Below the pieces are notes generated by a model that searched no databases, had not been told where the DNA came from, and saw only the letters and a list, made by a program, of their open reading frames with translations. 32,574 nucleotides of DNA from Nitrosomonas sp. (GTDB lineage Bacteria > Pseudomonadota > Gammaproteobacteria > Burkholderiales > Nitrosomonadaceae), in the NCBI GenBank assembly GCA_021774155.1, contig JAJFJH010000355.1:1-32574 (forward strand), written 5' to 3'. Numbering within the stretch: the stretch's first letter is position 1; every line of letters begins with the position of its first letter. The translations under genes and the position numbers were made by a program. Shown here piece after piece: positions 16,497 through 25,381 of this stretch.

Positions 16497-17465
16497 ATGA
16501 ATAAAAAAAACTTTGTAATTTACAAGCATATTTTGCTTGGCGCTTTAGTATTGGGCTCTGTCGTAGTTTTGTCTGCATGTGGCAGTGAACAAATAGACAA
16601 GGAGCCTGGCCAGGCACTGGTTAGCGTGGATGGTGAAGAGATAACCATGCTACAACTAAATGATGAATTGAGTCGTACCAAAATACAACCTGAGCAGCTT
16701 GAAAGTGTAAAAAAACAATTACTGGAATCGATAGTCGACCGCCAATTAATGAAGGCAGAAGCACAACGCAATAAACTTGATCGCACGCCTCATGTCATGC
16801 AAGCTATCACACGTGCTAAAACACAAATTATTGCGCAAGCGTATTTACAAAACATTGCCAGTGAGATTGAAAATCCCACTCCTGTTGAAGTTAATGAATT
16901 TTACCAAGGCCATCCAGAATTTTTTGCTCAACGTAAAAAGTATAACTTAAGCATCGTTCGCTTTGCTAAGAATGAATATAACGATGAACTAAAGTCAGCA
17001 TTTAGTGCTGCAAAATCACTGAATGATGTCACGAAGTGGTTAGATAAACATAATATTCCATATTTACATGAAGAGATAACACGCGATACAGCTCAAATGC
17101 CGCGAGAAATGAGCGCAAGGCTACAGCAACAGAAAAAAGGCGATATGTTTCACATCAGTGAGAATGAAGACGATTTACTGGTCTCTATTGATGTTATCGA
17201 GGAACAACCGATTTCCGCTGAAGTAGCTAAGGCACGTATTGAAATGCATTTACTCAACAACAAGCGCCGCGAAACCGCTGAAGCAGCAATAGCGCGCTTG
17301 CGTTCTTCTGCAGAAATTAAGTATTTTCACGCTTCCGCAGACAGTGTTGACCAAGCCACTCCCCAACCAACAACTCAGATAACGACTGAAACTGACGACA
17401 ATAATCCATCGGGCGATTTACTGCATAATGAATCAATCGAACGTGGCATGACAGGGCTAAAGTAA
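16497..17465 (+). CDS. epsD: EpsD-family peptidyl-prolyl isomerase-like lipoprotein
   Basis: 322 residues. The lipobox LSAC (Cys28) follows a hydrophobic signal, so it should be lipidated and periplasmic. The sequence VDGEEITMLQLNDELSRTKIQPEQ with LLESIVDRQLMKAEAQR is the SurA/PpiD-like N-terminal chaperone region, followed by a diverged PpiC-type segment (PTPVEVNEFYQGHPEFFAQRKKYNLSIVRF). This is the layout of TIGR02925 (EpsD), found next to EpsE in methanolan-type loci. It probably helps fold or assemble the export machinery; isomerase activity is not assured. It is the first gene of the operon driven by promoter D and lies 26 bases before epsE. The Gln/Thr-rich tail after about residue 285 is low complexity. 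Confidence 0.85.
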   Translation: MNKKNFVIYKHILLGALVLGSVVVLSACGSEQIDKEPGQALVSVDGEEITMLQLNDELSRTKIQPEQLESVKKQLLESIVDRQLMKAEAQRNKLDRTPHVMQAITRAKTQIIAQAYLQNIASEIENPTPVEVNEFYQGHPEFFAQRKKYNLSIVRFAKNEYNDELKSAFSAAKSLNDVTKWLDKHNIPYLHEEITRDTAQMPREMSARLQQQKKGDMFHISENEDDLLVSIDVIEEQPISAEVAKARIEMHLLNNKRRETAEAAIARLRSSAEIKYFHASADSVDQATPQPTTQITTETDDNNPSGDLLHNESIERGMTGLK

Positions 17466-17491
17466 TTTCGGGTTGATGACAACAAAATATT

Positions 17492-18295
17492 ATGAAAGCT
17501 ATTAGATTAATCATTTGCGCACTCTCATTATGTTTAACCACCAGCGCAAGTTTCGCCGATCCAGGAGATATAAAGCATAGTGTGCTTGGTTCAGGTGATG
17601 TACTGAAAGTATTTGTTTATGGCAATCCTGATCTTGCCACTGAAACAAGGATTAATGAGGAAGGCAAAATAACTTTCCCATTACTTGGCGAGGTAGCCAT
17701 TGATGGTCTGACACCTACTGCGGCTGAAAAAAAGATAGCTGGCCTGCTAGAGAACGGTGGTTTTTTGCGTAAACCTCAAGTCAGCATCTTCACTCTTTCA
17801 GTAAATAGCCAACAAATATCTGTACTCGGCTTTGTTCGCAATCAGGGCCGCTATGCAATTGAAGGCCAACGTAGTCTAACCGATGTGCTTGCCATGGTGG
17901 GTGGAATTAGCCCAGATGGCGGTAACATTGTTACTCTGATACGTGCACAAAATAATGACTTTGTTAAAAAAGAAATTAATGTACTTGAAATGATACGCTC
18001 CGGTGATATGAGCGTGAACCATAATATACGCAGCGGAGACCTTATTTATGTAGAATCCGCTCCCCGTTTTTATATATATGGCGAAGTACAACGCCCTGGT
18101 TTTTTCCGACTTGAACCTAACATGACTGTCGTGCAAGCACTTTCTGTTGGCGGCGGATTGAATCAGCGTGGCACCGAACGTGGTGTTCGTATACAACGTC
18201 GGGACGGAGAAGGCGTTTTACAAGTTATAAAAGTTAAACCAGATGATTTAGTACAACCGGATGATGTTGTCTATATTCAGGAAAGTTTATTTTAA
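17492..18295 (+). CDS. epsE: Polysaccharide export outer-membrane protein EpsE (Wza-like)
   Basis: 267-residue exported protein (signal peptide MKAIRLIICALSLCLTTSASFA-DP) with a Poly_export domain (about 28-110: HSVLGSGDVLKVFVYGNPDLATETRINEEGKITFPLLGEV) and two SLBB-type segments (ISVLGFVRNQGRYAIEGQRSLTDVLAMVGGI and FYIYGEVQRPGFFRLEPNMTVVQALSVGGGL). It belongs to the Wza-like channel family and matches EpsE (TIGR03028). It lacks a lipobox cysteine, unlike classical Wza. It would form the exit channel together with EpsF in the inner membrane. It sits between epsD and epsF with short gaps. Confidence 0.93.
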   Translation: MKAIRLIICALSLCLTTSASFADPGDIKHSVLGSGDVLKVFVYGNPDLATETRINEEGKITFPLLGEVAIDGLTPTAAEKKIAGLLENGGFLRKPQVSIFTLSVNSQQISVLGFVRNQGRYAIEGQRSLTDVLAMVGGISPDGGNIVTLIRAQNNDFVKKEINVLEMIRSGDMSVNHNIRSGDLIYVESAPRFYIYGEVQRPGFFRLEPNMTVVQALSVGGGLNQRGTERGVRIQRRDGEGVLQVIKVKPDDLVQPDDVVYIQESLF

Positions 18296-18330
18296 ACCCG
18301 GCATGCCTTATTGAGTGATTAAGGGGTTCA

Positions 18331-19695
18331 ATGAATTTATTGCAATTTGTTCGCATTTTACTAGCCCGCTACAAATTTGTTTTATTTGTATTTCTTGTAA
18401 CAATACTAACGACTTTAGTTGTTAGCATGTTACTTCCAAAATCATACAAAGCAACCGCGACCGTGTTATTAACAAATAAAGGTACTGATCCTGTTACCGG
18501 GCTTACCTTGCCCACTCAACTAACGTCTGGCTTTTTGGCTACACAACTAGATGTCATATCAAGTACCAGGACCGCTCTAATAGTCGTGGATCAACTGAAG
18601 ATGGATCAGAATCAAAGCGTCAGAAAGCAATTCGAAGACAGTGGCGTAGAAGGCGACATCCGTCACTGGCTAGCAGCCTTATTCCTTAAAAATCTTAATG
18701 TTGAACCTTCGCGCGCGAGTAACATGATTACTATTAACTTCAAAGGCGCTGACCCAGCGTTTGTTGCGACGATGGCAAATGCTTTTGCCAGAGCCTACCA
18801 AGAAATGAGTATCCGACTTACAGTGGAGCCGTCACAACAAGCTGCTGCCTATTTGACAAACCAGATTAATGTATTACGCGACAGACTGGATATGGCGCAG
18901 AAAAAAGTGTCACGATTCCAACAGGAAGAAGGAATCATTGATGTCGATAATCGTCTTGATGTAGAAACAAGGCGATTGAATGAACTTTCCAGTCAATTGG
19001 TTGCAGCACAAGCCGAAATAATGGGGTCTGAACAGAATGATAATGATACGTCCAAAGGAGGACATAGTGTTGTTACCAATTCGTTGATTAATGGACTTAA
19101 AGTAAACTTGGTTCAGGCTGAAGCTAACCTGGCAGATGCAGAGCAAAGAATGGGGAAAAATCATCCTGGCTATGAAGGCATCAAAGCGCAGGTTAATAAA
19201 TTTCGAATGGAGCTGGCAAGACATACTCAATCGACTTCTCGAAATGCAGTCAGTCGTGAGGAGGAAACACGTGCAGCCTTGGAAGCACAGAAAACACAAG
19301 TGCTCGCTTTAACACAGGCTCGCGATGAACTTAAGCTATTATTACGTGAAGTGGAAGGTGCACAACACGCCTACGAAAATGCCTTACATCATTTAAATAG
19401 AACCAGTCTTGAGGGCCACTCCAATCTATCAAGTGTTTCCATACTTGACCTAGCTACACCACCGGTTGCGCATAACAGCCCTAACTTACTTCTTAATATG
19501 GTGCTCTCAGTATTTTTAGGCAGCTTACTCAGTGTAGCTTTTGGTTTATTAATTGAAATGTTTGATCGGCGTATACGTACTACTGAAGACTTAACGAGTT
19601 TATTGTCGGCACCTGTTCTTGGCGACTTAGATTGGCGCAAATCGAAACCGTTACGCTTGCGCCTACCTTTTATGCAACATTCACACAAAGTATAA
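18331..19695 (+). CDS. epsF: Chain-length determinant EpsF (Wzz-type polysaccharide co-polymerase)
   Basis: 454 residues with membrane segments near each end (about 13-35 and 395-420), a Wzz domain after the first, and a long periplasmic coiled coil (LTNQINVLRDRLDMAQKKVSRFQQEEG through VEGAQHAYENALHHL). The cytoplasmic tail EMFDRRIRTTEDLTSLLSAPVLGDLDW is typical of co-polymerases whose kinase domain is a separate protein. It matches the EpsF family (TIGR03017) and should set chain length while contacting EpsG and EpsE. AAGGGG lies just before the ATG. Only four bases separate it from epsG. Confidence 0.92.
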   Translation: MNLLQFVRILLARYKFVLFVFLVTILTTLVVSMLLPKSYKATATVLLTNKGTDPVTGLTLPTQLTSGFLATQLDVISSTRTALIVVDQLKMDQNQSVRKQFEDSGVEGDIRHWLAALFLKNLNVEPSRASNMITINFKGADPAFVATMANAFARAYQEMSIRLTVEPSQQAAAYLTNQINVLRDRLDMAQKKVSRFQQEEGIIDVDNRLDVETRRLNELSSQLVAAQAEIMGSEQNDNDTSKGGHSVVTNSLINGLKVNLVQAEANLADAEQRMGKNHPGYEGIKAQVNKFRMELARHTQSTSRNAVSREEETRAALEAQKTQVLALTQARDELKLLLREVEGAQHAYENALHHLNRTSLEGHSNLSSVSILDLATPPVAHNSPNLLLNMVLSVFLGSLLSVAFGLLIEMFDRRIRTTEDLTSLLSAPVLGDLDWRKSKPLRLRLPFMQHSHKV

Positions 19696-19699
19696 AAGT

Positions 19700-20602
19700 A
19701 TGTCAGTGCCGCCAAAAACAAAGTTTATAGAAAAGCCTGATGCAATTCCATCTGCAGTTCCTATGCAAGCTCATACATTTCATATGGGTCGTATTCTTCT
19801 GGAAATGGGGAAAATTACACCGGAGGATACAGAGAGAATACTGCAGTTACAAAAACAAAACGGCATACTTTTTGGTGAAGCTGCCCGGCAACTAGGCTTG
19901 ATTTCGGATATTGATATTCAGCAAGTACTGGCCTATCAATTTGAACATCCTTATTTATTACCAGAACAACAAAAATATTCGCCGGAACTAATGGTAGCTT
20001 ATCAGCCATTCTGTGCTCAAGTAGAATCAATGCGTGCCGTACGCAGTCAATTAATCATGCGGTGGTTCTCAACGGACAAAAAATCAATCACTGTCGTCAG
20101 CCTTAACTCCGGCTGCGGGTCAAGTGCTTTCGTCGCCAATCTTTCAGTTCTTTTTTCACAATTGGGTCAACGCACACTGCTTGTCGACGCTAATTTAAGG
20201 CACCCTGCCCAACACGATATTTTTAATTTACAAAGTAAACAAGGCTTGTCTGATGTCCTGGCAGGGCGTGTTGAATTATCTAATGTGACATCAAGACTGG
20301 AACCGTTCGTAGATCTTACTGTTCTGACTGCCGGGACGCTTCCACCCAACCCGTCAGAGCTGTTAAGTCGTGGTGCCTTTATTGACGCTCACAAACATTT
20401 TGTAAGCCAATACGATATTGTTTTATATGATACTCCGGAGTTTATCAGCAGTACTGACGCCCTTTTAATTGCTGCTCGTACTGAGGGTGTATTACTGATA
20501 ATACATAAAAACAAAACCCGCTTTGCTGACATTAATGCCATTAACGATGAGATTAATAGTAATGGTATTAAATTAATTGGTACTGTTTTAATCGACTTAT
20601 AA
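19700..20602 (+). CDS. epsG: EpsG, tyrosine-kinase-like partner of EpsF with unusual nucleotide motifs
   Basis: 300 residues. The N-terminal MshEN/GspE-like segment (MGRILLEMGKITPEDTERILQLQ...VLAYQF) precedes a ParA/BY-kinase-like domain. By position and architecture it is EpsG (TIGR03029), the cytoplasmic partner controlling EpsF. Its motifs are weakened: the Walker A region reads SGCGSS (G138 to S142) with no Lys, where family members as I recall them carry Lys or Arg, and the Walker A' region reads DANLR (D163, N165) where DADLR or DADMR is usual. The Walker B-like YDTPEF is present. The C-terminus ends IGTVLIDL with no tyrosine cluster. It may bind nucleotide poorly or act only as a structural partner. 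Confidence 0.87.
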   Translation: MSVPPKTKFIEKPDAIPSAVPMQAHTFHMGRILLEMGKITPEDTERILQLQKQNGILFGEAARQLGLISDIDIQQVLAYQFEHPYLLPEQQKYSPELMVAYQPFCAQVESMRAVRSQLIMRWFSTDKKSITVVSLNSGCGSSAFVANLSVLFSQLGQRTLLVDANLRHPAQHDIFNLQSKQGLSDVLAGRVELSNVTSRLEPFVDLTVLTAGTLPPNPSELLSRGAFIDAHKHFVSQYDIVLYDTPEFISSTDALLIAARTEGVLLIIHKNKTRFADINAINDEINSNGIKLIGTVLIDL

Positions 20603-20617
20603 ATAACTACACAGTCT

Positions 20618-21511
20618 ATGTCTTTTATCATAACCAAATCACTTCGCCCGAAATCCATGATGTTTACATGGTTGCCTGTTCTGTTGGGCCTGTTAGCAAT
20701 GTATGTCCCTACTTTCTATGATCTCGCAAATGGATTATGGACTGAAGACGAGCAGATGCACGGCCCCATCATTCTTGGACTTTCTCTTTGGCTTATTTAT
20801 CGTAAATGGCCGCGTATGATTGAACTTAGCGAAGGCAAGCCTTCTTCTCGCATCGGCTGGTTTATTTCTGTTATCGGGTTAGCACTTTATATTATTGGTC
20901 GTTCTCAGCAAATCCTTATATTTGAGATTGGGTCCTTTATTTTGATGCTAGCAGCCATTCTATTGATCAAGCGTGGGCATACGGCACTTAAGGTCTTATG
21001 GTTTCCTTTCTTCTTTATGCTGTTTATGATTCCGCTGCCCGGGCCAGTGGTCAGTATCCTTACCATGCCTATGAAAATGGCTGTGTCCTACGTTGCTGAA
21101 CAGATTTTGTTTTGGGCAGAATATCCCATCGCCCGTAATGGCGTCATCTTACAAATTGGGCAATATCAACTACTTGTTGCAGATGCTTGTGCTGGACTAC
21201 AAACGCTTTTGACTTTAGAAGCGCTAGGATTGTTTTATCTGAACCTAGTTCAGCATACCTCAGCTTTACGTAATATCACGCTAGCAATCCTAATCATACC
21301 CATTTCTTTCACCGCCAATGTCATTCGCGTCATTGTACTGACGCTGATTACTTATCATTATGGTGATGCGGCAGGACAAGGATTCATGCACGGTTTTGCC
21401 GGTATGGTCTTATTTATTAGCGCTCTAATTTTAATTCTAAGCGTAGATTCAGTTTTACAGTTCTTTTTTAAAACACAACCTATAAATCCTGTTTCTCCCG
21501 CAAGAATTTAA
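20618..21511 (+). CDS. epsH: Exosortase B
   Basis: 297-residue integral membrane transpeptidase-like enzyme (EpsH/XrtB) with about eight membrane segments. The three expected active-site residues are present: Cys191 in DACAGLQTL, Arg237 in ANVIRVIVL and His258 in FMHGFAG. The N-terminal YVPTFYDLANGLWTEDEQMHGPIILG block is characteristic of the B type (TIGR03113). It cleaves PEP-CTERM signals at the membrane; at least four candidate substrates are encoded in this window. It lies 15 bases after epsG and 27 before epsI, as in methanolan-type operons. Confidence 0.94.
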   Translation: MSFIITKSLRPKSMMFTWLPVLLGLLAMYVPTFYDLANGLWTEDEQMHGPIILGLSLWLIYRKWPRMIELSEGKPSSRIGWFISVIGLALYIIGRSQQILIFEIGSFILMLAAILLIKRGHTALKVLWFPFFFMLFMIPLPGPVVSILTMPMKMAVSYVAEQILFWAEYPIARNGVILQIGQYQLLVADACAGLQTLLTLEALGLFYLNLVQHTSALRNITLAILIIPISFTANVIRVIVLTLITYHYGDAAGQGFMHGFAGMVLFISALILILSVDSVLQFFFKTQPINPVSPARI

Positions 21512-21538
21512 ACAAAATCCATAATATTAGGAAACTCA

Positions 21539-22225
21539 ATGAAAAAGCCATTAATCGCAAGTATTACGCTGAGCATACTCATGATATCCACCGCTGCTTT
21601 TACCACGGTGGTAACACCAACCAATAAAATTGCGGATCAGCGGAATATACTGAATTTAGAAACACTGATCCCATCAACTTTTGATGATTGGAAAATCGAC
21701 AAATCGATCATACCGCTGCAAGTTGATTCGAAAACTCAGGCCCAACTTGATAAATTGTACAATCAAACGCTGGCAAGAACTTATGTTAACTCACAAGGTG
21801 TACGTGTGATGCTTTCAATTGCTTATGGCGGAGATCAAAGCGATCAACTGGCATTACATAAACCAGAAGTTTGTTACCTGGCACAAGGATTCGCCATAAA
21901 GAAAAATATTGCTAGTGAGCTTTCCACGCAATATGGCAATTTGCCGAGTAGGCGCATACTAGCTGTTCGAGGCAACCGTAACGAACCAATTACTTATTGG
22001 GTCACCGTGGGTGACAAGGCTGTTTTATCCGGCATCAATCAAAAATTACAACAAATTCGCTACGGTTTATCTGGAAATGTACCTGATGGTATGTTGGTCC
22101 GTGTATCTACTATCGGTATTAACGAGGATCAATCCTATCAGCTACATGAAGCTTTTATCCAGAATATGTTGTCAGCAATTGAAGCCAAAGAGCGTGCCCG
22201 GCTAATAGGAGTTTTGGAAACATAA
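21539..22225 (+). CDS. epsI: Exosortase-associated protein EpsI
   Basis: 228 residues with one N-terminal membrane segment or uncleaved signal, then the EpsI/DUF3485 domain marked by DWKIDKSIIP, ARTYVNSQGVRVMLSIAYGGDQSDQLALHKPEVCYLAQGF and a downstream ITYWVTVGD. EpsI proteins are encoded beside exosortases, or fused to them in other lineages, and are thought to assist them at the outer face of the inner membrane; the mechanism is not established. The Cys in PEVCY is family-typical. AGGAAA before the ATG gives a good ribosome-binding site. Confidence 0.92.
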   Translation: MKKPLIASITLSILMISTAAFTTVVTPTNKIADQRNILNLETLIPSTFDDWKIDKSIIPLQVDSKTQAQLDKLYNQTLARTYVNSQGVRVMLSIAYGGDQSDQLALHKPEVCYLAQGFAIKKNIASELSTQYGNLPSRRILAVRGNRNEPITYWVTVGDKAVLSGINQKLQQIRYGLSGNVPDGMLVRVSTIGINEDQSYQLHEAFIQNMLSAIEAKERARLIGVLET

Positions 22226-22289
22226 TGCAAGGCCTTTTTTTAACAGGCGCTGTGTGCGATAAGTATTCTATTTCAAATTCATTTTCCAA

Positions 22290-23786
22290 GTGAATATTGC
22301 CACATTCAATGGATTCAGAGATAGGGCGCACACAGGTTTTCTTGTTCTAGCCATTCTACTCGCTTTTCTACTTGCTCTGATTAGTGGCATGCTGGCTGCC
22401 ATACCTGTGTTGGGCGGTCTGTTCGCTATACTCATTACTGGGCTAGTCATTGCCCCATCTAGCGTTCTGTTATTGGGTTCATGCCTCTTTATGTCTCTGA
22501 TAGCCACAGGCCTAGCTCAACTCTATTTTCCTTCTTTTGGTTTGATCCGTTGGCTTCCACCTCTCATTGCCAGTCTACTTCTCGTGCATATTTTTTGGGA
22601 AAGCATGAGGGATCGACGACACAAGTTGCAGCTACCTTGGAGTTTGCGCTGGGCGTTATTTTTTCTATGCATCGTATTGGTAAGCTCGCTCATCAATTGG
22701 CAGGGCGCCCTTAATTTTATTCAAGGATCCAAGCTTTATTTTTCAATGTGGGGTTTGTTTTTCGGCCTTGCTCTACTTCGCTGGCAGCCTAGCACTCTAG
22801 ACAACGCACTGAAGTTCGTATTATTGATTGCCCTGATCCAATTGCCTTTTGTACTTCAGCAATATATTTATATCGTCCCGGAACGCGTATTCTTATGGAG
22901 AAGCGGCGTTGTGCCTCTCGATGTGGTAGCAGGCACAATGGGGTCCGAACGTTATGGTGGGGGCCGCAACATGGTGCTTAGTATGTTCTTGGTGATCTGC
23001 TTCACTACTCTAACGGCTATGTGGCGACGCCGAGCGCTCAAATGGTGGGTGTTGCTGGTCGCTACACCACTTTTGCTAACACCGCTCTTCCTGAATGAAA
23101 GCAAGTTTGCTTTTATTTTACTCGTCGTTAGCTTGGGGTATGTATTCCGTTGGGATATTGTGCACAAACCTTTGCGCTTCCTGGGAATTGTTATTTTCAC
23201 CATAACAATTTCCATCGCTTTGCTAGTCTCGTATACCGCCAGTTTTGGCGAAGACGGAACTATTTTTGAGACAATTGATTTTGCTCTCACAACCAATTTA
23301 GAAGACACAGGACATGCAGGGAGAATATTAAATCGCTTAACTGTACTTACCTTTTGGGCAGAACAACATGGCTTCGATGACATTACAGGCACCTTGATAG
23401 GGCATGGCTTGGGTGCATCGCATGAAACATCAGAAAGTGTACTTTCGTCTGTTAAGAACTTAGCGTCTACCCGATATGAAGGCTATGGGATTGGCTTAAC
23501 AAGCCTTTCCTCGTTACTGTGGGATACAGGCTTACTTGGCACAGCGGCTATGTTTAGCATACTTGCAACTGCTTTTTTTTCAGCCCGGCGGTTAGCTGAG
23601 AAACACTCGAGTAATGCCGGGAGAATGGGTTTGTTTGAAGGAATGCAGGCTGCTATTTTGTCAATTGCGCTGATGCAGTTACATAGTAACTATTTCGTAC
23701 TTGACCCAACCTTCCAAACGCTTGCGTACCTATTGCTTGGATATCTAGCTTATTGGACGATTCGCGATTCGGATGCCGCTCATTAG
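22290..23786 (+). CDS. Wzy-like polymerase / O-antigen ligase-family membrane protein
   Basis: 498 residues with about twelve hydrophobic segments and a large periplasmic loop (roughly 330-400, EDGTIFETIDFALTTNLEDTGHAGRILNRLTVLTFWAEQHG). This is the topology of Wzy polymerases and WaaL-type ligases. Position between exosortase/EpsI and a flippase in an EPS operon argues for a polymerase joining repeat units at the periplasmic face. The start is GTG at 22290 with only a weak ribosome-binding site, so the exact N-terminus is uncertain. Sequence alone does not separate polymerase from ligase. Confidence 0.8.
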   Translation: MNIATFNGFRDRAHTGFLVLAILLAFLLALISGMLAAIPVLGGLFAILITGLVIAPSSVLLLGSCLFMSLIATGLAQLYFPSFGLIRWLPPLIASLLLVHIFWESMRDRRHKLQLPWSLRWALFFLCIVLVSSLINWQGALNFIQGSKLYFSMWGLFFGLALLRWQPSTLDNALKFVLLIALIQLPFVLQQYIYIVPERVFLWRSGVVPLDVVAGTMGSERYGGGRNMVLSMFLVICFTTLTAMWRRRALKWWVLLVATPLLLTPLFLNESKFAFILLVVSLGYVFRWDIVHKPLRFLGIVIFTITISIALLVSYTASFGEDGTIFETIDFALTTNLEDTGHAGRILNRLTVLTFWAEQHGFDDITGTLIGHGLGASHETSESVLSSVKNLASTRYEGYGIGLTSLSSLLWDTGLLGTAAMFSILATAFFSARRLAEKHSSNAGRMGLFEGMQAAILSIALMQLHSNYFVLDPTFQTLAYLLLGYLAYWTIRDSDAAH

Positions 23787-23804
23787 TATCAAATACGGAC
23801 TTAT

Positions 23805-25367
23805 ATGAATCTCTATTCGGCAGATAATATCCGAACAGGTATCCATGATTTCATGCTTGGACGGATGTTCGCAGCTTTTTTTAGCTTTGCCGTTAATATT
23901 CTTCTTGTCCGTATACTGGTGGAAGAAGATTACGCTAATTATGTCACTTTAACTGGGCTGCAGTTAACGTTATTACTTGCTGTTTCTCTTGGGTTAGAGC
24001 GAGCCGTCGCTCGCTTTGCTAGCGAAGGTGCGATTCATTGGCCTCAAGATAGACTGGTAAAACTATTGTGCGGTGCTTTGTCGTTACGTGTACTACTGCT
24101 TGTGCTGATAGCGCTCATCCTAACGCTAACCTCACTATCGGATTGGCTTGAGCAAGCGTTCCACCTGCAAGATTGGCAGCAAGTTGCGTTAGCATTCTGG
24201 ATTTACACCATCACCTTTGGGTTTTATACACTGCTTCAGATAATGGCCCAATGCTTTATGCTTCAAAGTTCGATCAGAACTAGCCTGTCTATCCAATGGG
24301 GTCTGCGTTTCCTATTGGTGCTTGCTATGGTATTGGGGTACGGCTCACTCAATCTAATTGAAGTGCTATGGGTTTTCGCATTAACCGCCACCATGTCATG
24401 CCTAGTCCTCATTATTCCAATTAGAAACCACGTGCTTTGTCGACCTACGAAAATAGATAACGAAACGTCCTATGGATATGACGCACACCCAATCGTTCGT
24501 TTAGCCTGGCACAACTATTTAGAGAAACTGTCTAGTTTGCCGACGAGTGCTGGTTTTTTACGATTGCTAGCCGCTAATGTGTTGCCTACCATGGCTACGG
24601 CGAGCTACGGCTTCTACCAAATGCTCGCTAGCGTTATCCAGCGCTATATGCCAACTAGCATGGCGCAGGGAATGCTAGAACCCGCTGTTGCCGGACGCTA
24701 TGCCGCGGGAGAGAGCACCACTAAACTGGGAGCGATTCTTTCAATCGTATTTAAGGTTAATTTAATTGTATTGGCACCCATCTTAGCTTGGCTTGCAGTA
24801 AGCGGAGAAGACTTCGTTAGCTTGTTAACAGGGGGTAAATATGTGGATACGGCATGGGTATTGGTATTACTCTCCTTTTCTTTAGTGCCGGGTAGTTTAT
24901 GGCAAATACTGATTGCATACACCAATGCAATCTCCAGAAGTGAGATCTTGGCAGGCACTTCTGTTCTTACTGCTTTATGGGTTATTCCTTTGGCCTGGGC
25001 GGTGAAAACTTACCCGGAACATGGCTTGCTGCTACTAGCTTCCGCAGTACCACTATTGGGAACGTTTCAGGCGATATTAGCATTGGTAAGACTAAAAAAA
25101 CTGGGTCAATCTTGTCGATTAGATTTTATTGGGGCAGCACGTGTTGTAATGGCTGCTGTTTTGTCAGCATCATTGGCATGGTTGTTACTTTATCACCTTG
25201 AACTATCTACTCAAATTCTCCGAATCTTTGTCTCGAGTGGTGTTATAGCGCTTTCTTTTGCTATTTTATGTTTTCAGCTCAAGGTATTAGGAAATCAAGA
25301 GATTGACATGTTGGCACGATTAAGTCCGCATTTAGCTAAATTTCTGAACTTTCTAAAACACAATTAA
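23805..25367 (+). CDS. Wzx-like oligosaccharide flippase
   Basis: 520 residues with about twelve to fourteen membrane helices and the N-terminal Wzx/MATE-like pattern (FMLGRMFAAFFSFAVNILLVRILVEEDYANYVTLTGLQLTL). It should flip the undecaprenyl-linked repeat unit to the periplasm. A polar insert (IRNHVLCRPTKIDNETSYGYDAHP) follows the first half. It sits between the polymerase and the first sulfotransferase, with a 14-base gap downstream. Confidence 0.86.
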   Translation: MNLYSADNIRTGIHDFMLGRMFAAFFSFAVNILLVRILVEEDYANYVTLTGLQLTLLLAVSLGLERAVARFASEGAIHWPQDRLVKLLCGALSLRVLLLVLIALILTLTSLSDWLEQAFHLQDWQQVALAFWIYTITFGFYTLLQIMAQCFMLQSSIRTSLSIQWGLRFLLVLAMVLGYGSLNLIEVLWVFALTATMSCLVLIIPIRNHVLCRPTKIDNETSYGYDAHPIVRLAWHNYLEKLSSLPTSAGFLRLLAANVLPTMATASYGFYQMLASVIQRYMPTSMAQGMLEPAVAGRYAAGESTTKLGAILSIVFKVNLIVLAPILAWLAVSGEDFVSLLTGGKYVDTAWVLVLLSFSLVPGSLWQILIAYTNAISRSEILAGTSVLTALWVIPLAWAVKTYPEHGLLLLASAVPLLGTFQAILALVRLKKLGQSCRLDFIGAARVVMAAVLSASLAWLLLYHLELSTQILRIFVSSGVIALSFAILCFQLKVLGNQEIDMLARLSPHLAKFLNFLKHN

Positions 25368-25381
25368 TTAAGGATTTCAAC

